Shown: positions 32,937 to 42,974 of the stretch, piece by piece
How positions within the stretch are numbered: position 1 is the first letter of the stretch
How the letters are laid out: each line of letters opens with the position of its first letter
Translations under genes and position numbers: made by a program
Origin: Euborellia annulipes
Lineage: Eukaryota; Arthropoda; Insecta; Dermaptera; Anisolabididae
Length of the DNA: 64,000 bases
Direction: 5' to 3'
NCBI GenBank assembly: GCA_023213315.1
Contig: JAKCPI010007792.1
Span: 62,001-126,000, forward strand
Notes under the pieces: generated by a model
The model's input: only the letters and a program-made list of their open reading frames with translations
Told to the model about the DNA's origin: nothing
The model's database searches: none

Positions 32937-33012
32937 CCCCCAAAACGCGAGGGGCCTAAAGGGGGGGGGGGGGGGAAGGGGTGGAAGGGGAGAAGGGGGA
33001 GGGGCGGAAAGA
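32937..33012 (+). other. G-rich tract, G-quadruplex candidate
   Basis: Runs of four or more G, including one of about 15, alternate with short A/T spacers. Many sets of four G-runs with loops under 8 nt are present. The proline-rich minus-strand frame at 32832-33047 is an artefact of it. Confidence 0.7.
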
Positions 33013-33075
33013 GGATGTGACAAGGTATTGGAAAGGGATAAAGCCAAAGAAACATTTCGACGAGCTCTAGAAGAA

Positions 33076-33094
33076 TGAGGAAGAGAGAAGGGAG
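33076..33094 (+). promoter_or_regulatory. Polypurine tract
   Basis: GAGGAAGAGAGAAGGGAG, all purine, directly precedes the TGATGG start of the 3' LTR, as needed for second-strand priming. Confidence 0.75.
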
Positions 33095-33144
33095 TGATGG
33101 AATGACGTAATTTCTATGTTGTGAAATTGTTATTGCTTGTAATA

Positions 33145-33595
33145 AAGAAGTCTCAACACGACTCGGGTTCTAATCCAGCTTGCCACAAATAATTCAACAT
33201 TTCCGAAGTCTCCTTTTAGGGTAAGAAAGTGGGACAAAGGTCCCAATTTGAGGTGGTTAAAGATGGGATCACTCCACTAGGGTAACCCAGTAACTGCCGA
33301 GAAGTGTGGGCCGGGTGGCTCAGAAGGAGCAATACCTCTTCTTCTCTCCTGGCCTTATTCCCGCGATGCGGAGTCGGCGGACCTCACTCTTTCCCTACAA
33401 CCCTACCATGCGTTTTGCGACCGGAAGAAATAGAACAGGCCGACCCGTCGCACGGTCTGACACCTGTTGAAAAGAAGAAGGAAGAGACAGCCTGTCCCAG
33501 CTCGGGTAGCTCTTGGTCGCCATCCATGTTCCCACAAGATGTGGGTCCCTGAGCGACAGAAGGAGCAATACCTCATAAAATTCAAATCCAAATTT
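33145..33595 (+). mobile_element. SINE family 2 inside the 3' LTR (split by SINE 3)
   Basis: Flanked by the 9-bp duplication CTTGTAATA at 33136-33144 and 33596-33604; the 5' LTR shows the uninterrupted site (TTTGTAATATTGAAT). It carries ACGACTCGGGTTCTAATCCA with GCTTGCC of family 2, lacks the A-box end, and has a second tRNA-like box region (GGGTGGCTCAGAAGGAGC) near its 3' end where SINE 3 landed. Confidence 0.75.
33339..33556 (-). mobile_element. SINE family 3, complete copy
   Basis: The 218-bp element is bounded by an 18-bp perfect duplication, CAGAAGGAGCAATACCTC, at 33321-33338 and 33557-33574. On the minus strand it runs TCGCTCAGGGACCCACATCT, ATGGCGACCAAGAGCTACCC, GACGGGTCGGCCTG, GGTCCGCCGACTCCGCATCG, and ends GGAGAGAAGAA. 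The overlapping open frames on both strands are artefacts. It is the reference copy for those at 13618 and the fragments at 43343 and 57910. Confidence 0.85.
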
Positions 33596-33649
33596 CTTGT
33601 AATATTGAATATTTAATAAATAGTGTTCGAACTCAAGCTTCATTGCAAA

Positions 33650-35020
33650 ATGTCTCTATGTAACGAATGGACTTCGTAACTACTTGACGGAGATTTTTTC
33701 CAATAAATAAATAAATGGTCCATTTGATTTGCTTGACAAACTACATTTTAATTTAATTCAACATTATTTGAAGGAATATAGCCTATACAAGGATATATTG
33801 GTATAAAAAAGTATTGTGTTTGTAAAAGAAATGTATCTTTGTAAAAGTAGAAAGATTGCTCTTTTTCTTTTAAAATGTCCCTATTTTATTTCTATGAGGC
33901 TCATAAAAATTGTCCAAGACAGAATTTCACCTGATATTTTTTTCTAACAAAAAAAAAAAAAAAAAAGAAGGTAACATGATCATCGTCCACTTAGCTCTTC
34001 AAAAAGTTTCTCTTTAGAGGGAAGTGAATAGAAAGTGATTGTCCAAAAGGTGTTAGTGGTAGTGTTGAAACACCTACAAAAGAGGGATGGCCGCAAAAAG
34101 GGACGACGACGACGACGATACCCTCAAGTAGTTGAAGGGTTCCGGTCCGTCCAAGTCCTTTAACCTCTTCTGCCTATTTGACCAAACCACATCAGATAGA
34201 TGCTACTGCAACTGTCGAACATTGACCACTTCTCTAACAGAGAGAATGAAATTACAGAGTGTTAAAGTGTTATTGGAAAATATAATTAAAGATAATAATA
34301 ATGAGACAAAGTTTCGAAAGCAATAGGCCAAAAATCTGACAACAATAACAAGGTAGTAGAAATAAATTAATTTAATTTTCTTTGTCTCTAACGTCAACAA
34401 GAAACGAATGGGTGATCACTAAAAAAAATAATAATAATTAATTTTACTGTTACGTTTAAATTTCCTTTCAAGTCGATTCTCTTTCTCACTCACACACACA
34501 CACACTCTGGAGCTCAACAACATCAGTGCTAATTTGTATTTGCTTTTATAATGAGTTAGAATTATGTTTTAATATAACGCGCAATGTTAATTTATCTCCC
34601 ACTCCAGGTGTTGTTGATCCCAGTTTCTTAACTTAAAGTTAAACTCTATAAAATTAGTCAATAAATTCAAAGTGAGCAGCAGTTTTTGTCTTTTAAAGCC
34701 ACACATATATATATATACACACGTCATCAACAACAACAACAACAACATTAAAGTGGATAAATTCTAGCTTTCAATCGATAGATAAAATTAATTAATAAAA
34801 ATCAAGAATTAACATTATAGATAATTTAAAATTTAAATAAGTATGTCAAGTACATATTTCTTTTGTAGCCTATATAAAGGGGAAATAATACATTATTAAG
34901 ACAAGAAGGGAGATAAATAATATTTCGCATTAGTTTTTCTATAAATATTTACCAGAGTTGCTTTTCAATATTTTCAATATAAATTTGCTAAGGGTCTCAT
35001 TCATATTATAAACATTGAAT
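33650..35020. other. Mixed stretch, no gene seen
   Basis: (GAC)n at 34104-34121, (CA)n at 34490-34504, (CAA)n at 34729-34746. The block at 34000-34330 is less AT-rich (GGTTCCGGTCCGTCCAAGTC); frames of 64 and 65 codons overlap there on opposite strands without recognised domains. Confidence 0.45.
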
Positions 35021-35024
35021 CAAT

Positions 35025-35480
35025 GACATGAACAATGCATTAAATGTCAATGATTTAAACAATGCATCAAGTTACATTGATTTAAACATTGAATTAAATT
35101 TGTCAATAATTTAAACAATAAGTAAATATCAATAATTAAACATTAACAATGCATAAATGTCAATAATTTAAACAATTAGTAAATATCAATAATTAAACAT
35201 TAACAATGCATAAATGTCAAATAATTTAAACAATTAGTAAATATCAATAATTAAACATTAACAATGCATAAATGTCAATAATTTAAACAATTAGTAAATA
35301 TATAATTATATTATTAATATATATCAATAATTAAACATTAACAATGCATAAATTTCAATAATTTAAACAATAAATAAATATCAATAATTAGATACAAAGA
35401 TTACATTATGATTTATACAATGCATAAATAAATGTCAATATTTAAACATTGGATTAAATTTCAATACTTAATCATTACAT
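35025..35480. repeat. ~57-bp minisatellite, left block
   Basis: Units ACAATGCATAAATGTCAATA, ATTTAAACAATTAGTAAATA and TCAATAATTAAACATTA recur about eight times; the 35130-35290 units are almost identical. Confidence 0.9.
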
Positions 35481-36065
35481 CAAGAAAGACTGAAAAATAG
35501 ACTGAACCATACGGGAGTAGATCCAATTCTTAAGTTTGAGAAATATTTTGGTTTAAATATCTGAAGAAAATTAGACTGTGTAATAGAATTTAGGATTTTA
35601 TATTAATTATTTATTGCTTTCATATTTATTATCATCTTATCGCATTTATTTACCTGTTATTTGTCCCATTTATGCCTCCACCTGTTATGTTTTCGTCATA
35701 ATTATTGTTATATTTAATATTATTAATTATTCATTTATTTACTTATTTGTTTATTTGTTAATTCGACTTTTATGTACAAGTGATAAAGCCCGCCTACCCC
35801 CCCCCCCCTAGGACCCCTTGCTCGCCCTAGGCGAGCAAATGCATCAAATTTATTCTTGTTCACTGTTTGGAAATTTTGCAATTGCTCGCCGAATTGCAAA
35901 ATTTTCAAGTTTCAAATCTCCCTGACTTAAACTTTAAATTTCCCTCTCCCTTTCCACTTTCTGTAACTCTAGCCAATCAGGGAGAGAACAGGCACATACA
36001 CACAGGAACAGGAAGTCAGCCGCTAGCGCTTCATATTATAGTATGATATTTATTGTTGCTTAAAT
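35480..36065. other. Insert between minisatellite blocks, with hairpins
   Basis: A C run at 35799-35808, then a hairpin GCTCGCCCTAGGCGAGC (35821-35837) and a second with AAATTTTGCAATT (35870-35882) pairing AATTGCAAAATTT around GCTCGCCG. The less AT-rich part continues to 36040 (AACAGGAAGTCAGCCGCTAG). Satellite units resume at about 36070, so this may be an insertion; no duplication at its edges was found. Confidence 0.5.
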
Positions 36066-36067
36066 TA

Positions 36068-36270
36068 AATTTAAACAATGCATGATTGTCAATGATTTCG
36101 TAAATGTCAATGATTTAACAATGCATAAATGTCTATATTTAAACATTGCAAAAATGTTGATAATTAAACATTATGAATTAATCAATCAATGCATTAAGTA
36201 TCAATGATTTAAACATTGTAATAAAGGTAAATGAAATAAACATTATATTAAATCTACAAATTTAAACATT
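36068..36270. repeat. ~57-bp minisatellite, right block
   Basis: Diverged units with AACAATGCATAAATGTC and ATTTAAACATTGTAATAAAG, related to 35025-35480. Confidence 0.75.
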
Positions 36271-37370
36271 TTTTCAAGAGTACAGTATATATGTTTTCAA
36301 GTGTACAGTATATGTTTTCGAGCATCATAATCCTTGAACATTGAAAGAAAAAAAAGAAATATTGAGCCCACTTTTATAGATTCCCATAAATTGAAGAGGT
36401 TGGAAATTATTTCAAATACCACTATATAATAAAAAATCGATTTTCATTCACCTCAATTTTTATTATTTTATCAATTTTAGATTAATATAAATTTCACAGT
36501 ATCTTGGCTTTTCTTCTCTCTCTCTCTCTGTTGGTTGTTTTTTTGTTCCATTTTTATTATTCTAAAAGTTGTGTTGGCTAGCTAGCTAACTTAGACTAGC
36601 CCTGGACCTTTAAAATAAGCTCTTTTATTGCATATATTGTCTCTTTTTCTTATCTCTTTAAAGGCTAAGGGTTTGTTTGAATGGCTATATAAGGGCGTCG
36701 CTACGCCAAAAGGAAATGGATACGAATGTACGTATCTCCTTCGTTTTTTTTTTTTTTCTTACAAAATGGCCATTTGAATCTCAATTCTAAAACAAAAGTA
36801 TAAAGTAATAGTAGTAAAAGAAGTAAAAAATTAAAGAAAATAAAATGACTTTGAGTTGAAAAACAATATAAAATCGAATAGTCTTTTTTTATTTTTTTAT
36901 TGAAATAAAATAAATAATAGAAAAATTTTTTAAGATCAATTAAACAAATTTAATATTCTTTTTTAACTGAGAATTTATTTTCCAATTTCAGTTGTTTATT
37001 TTGTTTAGTTTTATCATATTACCATAAATTAAGGTTTGACCTCCTTTTTAATCGAAATTAACAAACACATCCCCATTTGGGGATTTAACATTGGCTCTAT
37101 GGAAGGAAGAGCCGGAAAGTGAATTTGAAAAATCTGAAATATTACATCAGTAAAGTGTACTTCAAACAATTTTCACGAAAAATTTCACTGATATACGTAC
37201 TTTTTAAAGAGATCTAAAAAAATAGTTGATTTATGAATTTTAATCAAAATCTTTGCAGCGAATTTTGAGAAAATCGAAAAAAAACTAAAAAAGTACATCA
37301 GTAAAGTACTAGTACTATTTGGCCGATTTTCTTCAAAAGCTTATTTTGAGTGTCCGGGAGGGTACCTAAT
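36271..37370. other. AT-rich stretch, no gene seen
   Basis: Contains a CT microsatellite near 36516-36530 and two similar short segments (near 37145 and 37295, CATCAGTAAAGT) that suggest a small duplication. No gene recognised. Confidence 0.45.
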
Positions 37371-37374
37371 TTAA

Positions 37375-37560
37375 AACTAAAACTTCAATCTAGATAGCTC
37401 AATTGTTTCATGCTAATAATCGTTACACAAACAGAAGACAGACCAATTTTTTGGATTCAGGGGATCTCCAAACATATATAATCCAAAATCTAGACATCTA
37501 ATTTTTGACATGATCGCAATACTTTATCTCTCTAATTAGGTAATGAAATCCCAACAAAAT
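37375..37560 (+). repeat. Dispersed repeat, family with 43.1 and 51.7 kb
   Basis: TAGCTCAATTGTTTCATGCT, GACAGACCAATTTTTTGGAT, GGGGATCTCCAAACATATAT and TGACATGATCGCAATACTTT. The same order is seen at 43165-43320 and, more diverged, 51745-51850. Confidence 0.7.
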
Positions 37561-37611
37561 CCGTTCATTAGTTTCTGAGATAACCAAATAGAAAACAATT
37601 ACTAGGACAAT

Positions 37612-37800
37612 CCGAAAAGTAAGGTCTCCTTTTTTTTAAGATATACAAATAACCGTTTATTTTCTATAACTGTTACATCATTTTAAAGTTTGAAGAGTGC
37701 TTAATTTTTCTACATAATCGCCATTTCGGTCGATGCATTTTTGTAGACGGTGTGACAGTTTTGTATTGCTCATGTTATACCAGTTCCTTCAGGAAGTGTT
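37612..37800 (-). pseudogene. mariner element end: TIR and transposase C-terminus
   Basis: 37612-37634 (ACAATCCGAAAAGTAAGGTC) looks like a terminal inverted repeat. On the minus strand HRLQKCIDRNGDYVEKL and a stop at 37678-37680 are the canonical mariner transposase C-terminus. It is in opposite orientation to the adjacent fragment at 37860, so the two were joined by rearrangement. Confidence 0.8.
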
Positions 37801-37859
37801 GCTGGGATACATTGTGAAACATTAAAAAAACTCAGAAGTCCAATTCAGTACCAGAGAAC

Positions 37860-38160
37860 AAGAAATGTTTAGCAAGGATGTAAGCATTCTCCACAACAAC
37901 GCCTGCACATACGTCGGCCGTCAAACCGTCGATCTCCTGCATAACTTTGGTTGGAGCGTCATCACACACCCACCATACAGTCCTGACTTAACACCGAGTG
38001 ACTACCACCTGTTCCCCAAGTTGAAGGAACATTTGGTTTTGACGACGAAGTGAAAGATGAGGTTCAAGGCTTCCTGAGAAGACTAGTATGACACATGGCC
38101 ATTATAAAACAGCATCTTCAAAATTGCAGTGTGCACTTTGCTGAGTGAGAGTATGAGTCA
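37860..38160 (+). pseudogene. mariner transposase catalytic C-terminal fragment
   Basis: Encodes VSILHNNACTYVGRQTVDLL, then FGWSVITHPPYSPDLTPSDY, matching the second and third catalytic aspartate regions of mariner (HDNARPH becomes HNNACTY, so the second Asp is Asn here; the Asp of SPDLTPSDY is present). A frameshift near 38033 switches to DDEVKDEVQGFLRR in another frame. No downstream inverted repeat was found. Confidence 0.85.
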
Positions 38161-38337
38161 CTCTACTACACTGAATTATTCCTTTTATCTATTAATAAAA
38201 TTCCTTCTTCTTCATTGTGAATAATTATATCAAAAAGGAATGTTAAATTTTTTTTTTACATTTATTCATTGTAACGTTCCATGGGTCGTTATCGTAACAT
38301 CTTTTAAATTATGCTTTTATTCTTATTAGAAACTAGT

Positions 38338-38392
38338 TACAAGTGTGAGCGTAGCGTAGCAAACTCTTGTAGCTAGTCTCCGCTTTCTGGTG
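38338..38392. repeat. GC-rich palindromic module copy
   Basis: TTACAAGTGTGAGCGTAGCG, then CTCTTGTAGCTAGTCTCC; relates to the modules at 24602 and 46838. Confidence 0.6.
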
Positions 38393-38503
38393 CTCTGTAT
38401 CAATTTAAATAATTTGAATTTGGCGCTCTATAATTTTCTTTTTGATGGGTCAATTAATTTGAAAGTTTACTTCTTATTTAGAATAGCAGGTTTTTTTATT
38501 TTC

Positions 38504-38907
38504 AGGGTTTTATTGATAATAGGCAGTTTACAACCACAGTTTCTGCCATTTTAGATGACCATCTTCAAATCTGAAATCAAATCAATATTTAACATGAGTG
38601 TTGATACACATCATACACAAACTAAATATATATATAACAATGAAAATGGCAATTAACATTCCTTTCATAAGTCCTTCGCTTCTCAAAAATATAATTGACG
38701 GATGCTACAATTTTGGTTTAAAGTAATTTCAATTTCAAAATAGTGAGCCTTATAATAGTTATATAATTAGTCATGTTTATGTCTATATATGACGTGAATC
38801 CCAGCTCCCTCCCTCATGTTAAATGTTGGCTTGAATTCAAATTTGACGGTGGTTATCTAAAATGACCGGAACTGTGGGTGTAAAGTGCATCTTATCAATA
38901 AAATCCT
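38504..38907. repeat. Palindromic element, ~95-bp arms
   Basis: Left arm AGGGTTTTATTGATAATAGG and TAGATGACCATCTTCAAATC; right arm ATTTGACGGTGGTTATCTAA and CTTATCAATAAAATCCT. Each arm carries a decayed TTGAAGATGG...GAAACTG motif related to the hammerhead-like family. Confidence 0.8.
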
Positions 38908-38909
38908 AA

Positions 38910-39680
38910 AAAAAAAAAATGTCTTATTAAAAATCTATTAAGAACCTGAACTAACAAAAGTTTTTTAATTAATTTTTGTGAACAAAAAAAAAAAAAAACT
39001 AATTGAAATTAAAACAAAGATTATAACTTTTTGAAAATAATGTTTTCTCTCTCGCTCTGTATGTGATCAAATTTTCTCTTCCGTATTCAGAACCCAGAGA
39101 GTGATTGAACAGAGGCTTTGTGGTCTTAATTTGCCCTTTTAGGGAGTATTGGGTTTCACTCACCGTTAGAATCTAACAACCCTCTCTCTCTCTCTATTGC
39201 TGCTAATTGCAATGACTACATGGCCACTAATTGTATGTTCCCAAAGGGACACACGAATTTTACAAGCGTCTCTCTCTCTCTCTCACTCTTATCGGCGACG
39301 AAATACCCTCTCTTTCTATTCCCTGGATATATTTTGCCATTAGGCTTTTAGGGATTATATTTCTATTTAGATAACGAAATCCTTCTCTAATGACTAAAAT
39401 GTATGCATAAACAACAACACACTAACAAAACATAATTATTATTATTTTTTTTGTTTAGATCAATCACTAAATTATTTTCTCTTCTTAAAATTAAATTAAA
39501 TTTGATATCTCTTGTATTATGGTGTGATGATATAGAACAAAAGTTCGTAAAATAATATCTGACAGTAATTAGTTTTGTTTCTATGAACTTGGATCTACAA
39601 AAAAGGAAGCTGGGATATAAAATTTTTCCAAGTCCTAGACTATAAGGATGAGAGGGTTTAATAAAATATAAGGATAATAA
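38910..39680. other. AT-rich stretch with CT microsatellites
   Basis: (CT)n near 39181-39199 and 39269-39289. No gene seen. Confidence 0.5.
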
Positions 39681-39682
39681 TA

Positions 39683-40005
39683 TAAATTTCTGTTATAGAA
39701 CTAGGAAAACTGGATGGAGTTCGCTCTTAGGAACTTAGGGCTAAATGGACTACGTATCAAAAGTTATTCCTAAAGAATGCCAACTCTATAACTTAATTCC
39801 TAACAAAATTTCCGTTATAGAACTAGAAAAACTGGTGGAGTTCTCCTCTAAGGAACTTTGGGCTGACTACTATGTATCAAAAGTAAGGAAAGGTTCCTGA
39901 TGAAGGTTTAGAGTTCACCTTCTAGGAATCTTAGGAACTTAGAACTAAATGGACTACGTATCCTAATGAAGGTTTAGAGTTCACCTTCATTAGGGACCCT
40001 GCTTA
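39683..40005. repeat. Tandem duplication, ~130-bp unit
   Basis: TTATAGAACTAGGAAAACTG, GAGTTC, TTAGGAACTTAGGGCTAAAT and ACGTATCAAAAGT repeat near 39690, 39819 and partially 39900-39962. GAAGGTTTAGAGTTCACCTT occurs twice near 39902 and 39965. Confidence 0.75.
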
Positions 40006-40360
40006 ATTTGTGATAAGTAGTCCAATCATCCAAAGTTCATGAAAGCAAACTATCCCAGTATCAGCTTTTCCAGTCTGTAACAAAAAATTTTGTTAAATTT
40101 GCGCAGAACAATTCAATTCTTATATAATATTGATCAAGGACAATAGGACCATATTTGGAATAGTCTATTAATAGTTGGTCAGCTTTTCCAAATATACGGT
40201 ATCCACCAACCCAATAGTTCTATAGAAATAGACTCCTCATCCTCCATCCCTTGGCAAACTCATTCCAACAATGAGCTTTAGGTTAAAGTGGTACACAGAC
40301 CTACAACACACCATACCTAGGAGTGAGTTTACTTTTCAGTTCTACTGACTGTGTAGGTCA
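40006..40360. other. Unclassified stretch
   Basis: Normal-complexity AT-rich DNA with no recognised domain or repeat; may be the body of the minus-strand SINE 2 that follows. Confidence 0.35.
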
Positions 40361-40362
40361 AG

Positions 40363-40432
40363 CAGAATTTGAACCCGAATTGTTTTGTAACACTGGATCT
40401 TATCTGATTAGCCATAAAACTCATCGTCAATG
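40363..40432 (-). mobile_element. tRNA-derived SINE, family 2, minus-strand copy
   Basis: On the minus strand ATGGCTAATCAGATAAGATC (A-box region), then CCAGTGTTACAAAACAATTC and GGGTTCAAATTCTGCTTGAC (B box), in the family order and spacing. Confidence 0.7.
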
Positions 40433-40663
40433 ACTTATATGCCTATACAGTTTCTCAAAAGCCAATATATGACTTTGTTGATCTAATTTGAGTGGTTGTT
40501 TAAGCCAAAACCTATTAGAATTATTCTACGTATGTTAAACATTCCTACACCAGAACTAAATTATTTACGTTAATAACTGTGGATAAGGCAACCCTGCTCC
40601 GAAACTCTTATAAATTGATTATATTTCACAAGAAATTTGGAATAAATGAAATTAGAATGTTGA

Positions 40664-40790
40664 AGGAAGAGAGGATGTCGGCCAAAAAGGAGCCTCTATC
40701 GAATAAAAATCTCCAATCAGAAAACGTTTCGGGTTTAATTAGATAAAACCATCATCAGTTCTTTAGAGCTGAAATGAGCATAAATAATAA
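40664..40790 (-). repeat. Dispersed repeat with hammerhead-like core
   Basis: On the minus strand CTGATGA (40752-40758), extra T, stem GGTTT/AAACC and CGAAACG (40725-40731) are followed by GAGATTTTTATTCGATAGAG and GGCTCCTTTTTGGCCGACAT. The diverged partner is at 28978-29085. Confidence 0.65.
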
Positions 40791-41676
40791 TTGTAATACA
40801 ACATAAATGAAATTAATTGAAAAACTTTTGTTGAAATTCTGAAAATATAAGCAAATTGACGATCGTAATAAGTAAATTAAAAAGTGGTAGATCACATTTT
40901 TAATAAATTTTAATGTAATTTGGTGAAGCTGGCTGGCCTTGGTATGTTTATGAGACTTTGAATCTTGTTTCTAAGTTTAGCGCAGTTGTAATAGGATGGC
41001 CAACTTGGTTTTGTTTTAGTTCAGAATGTAGATTGCTAGATGTAAGACAATTTATGATTGGGAATCTCAGAATGAGTGACCGAAACGTTGTATCGTTCAG
41101 TTTATTTGAAAACATTTAATAACAATAACTGTGAAAGTTTTAACTCTGAAAATAGGAGATCAATGGACTTTGATCCCTAAAACTTCGCTTTTTACGATTA
41201 TCTAATTTCATCTTCAAAGTAAATAATATCTAAATTTAGAACTACAATATCAGATGATTGCTATGAGAATTAAATATTCTTTTCTTTAAATTCTTCATCT
41301 TAATATTAATTATATTATTCATTCTTAAACATCAAAGAGTAGGTACATGAATGTATTAAGTTGTTAGTGAACATGTTAAAGGAGAGATTCAATTGATAGT
41401 TACAAAATTTCAATTTCTAATTACTTATGTAAAGAGTCTAAATAGAGAAAGAGATATAGAGAGAGAGAAGGAAGCCCCAGCCTGTTTACACTGAATCCCT
41501 GAGTGTTTGAAGTTGCATTCTCCTTATATGAAAGCACCTCAAGTAAACAGATTTAGGATACCTGGAGAGGGTATACAGCTTTAAGAGATTTAAATTAAAC
41601 TTGTGATTTAATAATAAAGGAATTTTTGTTATTATTAATTAGGTTATAGGAAAAAGTTGAACTTTGATGAGAATAA
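40791..41676. other. AT-rich stretch with a GACCGAAACG fragment
   Basis: 41079-41100 contains GAGTGACCGAAACGTTGTAT, resembling the 3' half of the hammerhead-like motif. (GA)n near 41444-41468. No gene recognised. Confidence 0.4.
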
Positions 41677-41740
41677 TGTGGTGACTAGCTAATCGAGATT
41701 ACGGATGCAAACACGACTCGGGATCAAGTTCTGATTGTTT
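41677..41740 (+). mobile_element. tRNA-derived SINE, family 2, partial copy
   Basis: GTGACTAGCTAATCGAGATT, then AAACACGACTCGGGATCAAG and TTCTGATTG; both boxes mutated. Confidence 0.6.
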
Positions 41741-41874
41741 AAAAAATTATCCATCATAATAATTCCTCCTCTTTGTGTAGCAAAGTACCCTAAGGAATTT
41801 GTAGTATCACAAAGGAACTTGATGGTCTAACAAGTCAGAATGTAGTAGAAGTTAAGTATGTCGGGATAAATCGT

Positions 41875-42259
41875 TAATGTTATGGAGAAAATACACCAGA
41901 GGTGTATAATTTATTTAGAAAATATTTTGGATTGCCTACGCAATCCATCCTCAGTGCATCAAATTAATGTGGAGCGTGTTTTAAAAGATAAAATTTTGAT
42001 ATGAGAAGCCTACTACAAATAGAGAGGACGGGTTTTCATATGCAAGCCACTGTGGGAAAAATTATACATGTAATTATCTGATATAGTTGGGTGGCTTGCA
42101 CATGAAAAAGCGTCCTCTCTAATTGTAGAATGGCTTCTCATTTCAAAATTTTATCTTTTGTATAATTTGATGCACTGAAGATGGATTGCGTAGGCAATTT
42201 GCTAAATAATTTATTTTAATGTGGAAAGCAACCGCTGGTGTAATTTCTCCATAACCTTA
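41875..42259. repeat. Palindromic element, ~170-bp arms
   Basis: Left arm TAATGTTATGGAGAAAATAC, GGATTGCCTACGCAATCCAT; right arm GATGGATTGCGTAGGCAATT, TAATTTCTCCATAACCTTA. Arms also share CACTGWRGATGGATTGC and AAATTTTATC. CTGAAGATGG and the hairpin ATTGC/GCAAT relate it to the hammerhead-like family; the CGAAAC half is lost. Confidence 0.85.
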
Positions 42260-42566
42260 AGTTAGAATGTTTTTCCTTTACGAACATATTCGAATACACA
42301 ATATGACAAGTAGGTAACTGATGATTCATAAATACAGAATCAAATATTTACTACAAATAATTGGTTGGATCTAAGAACACCACTTTACTAAGTATTAGTA
42401 GAAGATAAAACCAACAAGGAAGAGATGAGGACAAGACGAGCATCAAGTATACGTTCACATCCTTCTCTCTTCATGCAAATTTTTATAACACCAGACAAAA
42501 GACCACCAACTAACATATCCTACATTGAATATGGACAGTCGAAATATTTGCAGAAATATAGTATTA
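42260..42566. other. Unclassified stretch
   Basis: No domain or repeat recognised; the 70-codon frame at 42425 runs into the next element and is not supported. Confidence 0.4.
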
Positions 42567-42570
42567 GGAT

Positions 42571-42745
42571 GGGCGTAACTAGGGAATTTGGCTGGAGAGG
42601 CCATGGGACCAGGCATCCTCGCTGGAGGGCCATGTGACTAGCCATCCTCTGGGGAGCCTGGAAGGCCCCATATTCGACTCAATTTTTCTTGGGTCGAGGA
42701 GCTTTCTAGAGCCTTTTGGGAGGGGGGAGCCCCCTAGTTACGCCC
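42571..42745. mobile_element. Short TIR element (MITE-like), GGGCGTAACTAG family
   Basis: Ends GGGCGTAACTAGGG (42571-42584) and CCCTAGTTACGCCC (42732-42745) are perfect 14-bp inverted repeats, extended to 16 bp by flanking AT. Internal part contains CATGGGACCAGGCATCCTCG and an internal partial duplication (CATCCTCGCTGGAG, CATCCTCTGGGGAG). No coding capacity. Truncated relative at 17334-17449. Confidence 0.8.
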
Positions 42746-42974
42746 ATAAGTATAAGGCGTTTCTAAAAAGTTTTTGCTGTTTTATTTCTCTCGAAATCAC
42801 ATCTACTGCAACTACATAGTAGTATCATATCAATAAAATAACAGTTAATTGAATCTAATGATATTTTCATTGAATTTCATTCTACTTTGTAACTTAATTA
42901 TTTTGTTTTCATTGTTTGTTGATATACTGTATATTGATCATTTGTTAAGCTTTGTTTTAATTCTAGCATAAAGA

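Larger units (their letters stand above)
32388..33646 (+). mobile_element. Small LTR retrotransposon with nested SINEs
   Basis: 5' LTR 32388-32502, primer-binding site, gag-like remnant, G-rich segment, polypurine tract (33076-33094) and 3' LTR (33095-33646, split by insertions). Internal region is only ~590 bp, so it is a non-autonomous, TRIM-like or deleted element. No protease, RT or integrase. No target-site duplication was seen. Confidence 0.8.

Noticed and set aside
33304..33643. Proline/arginine ORFs on both strands
   Set aside because: They lie wholly across SINE 3 and its duplications.
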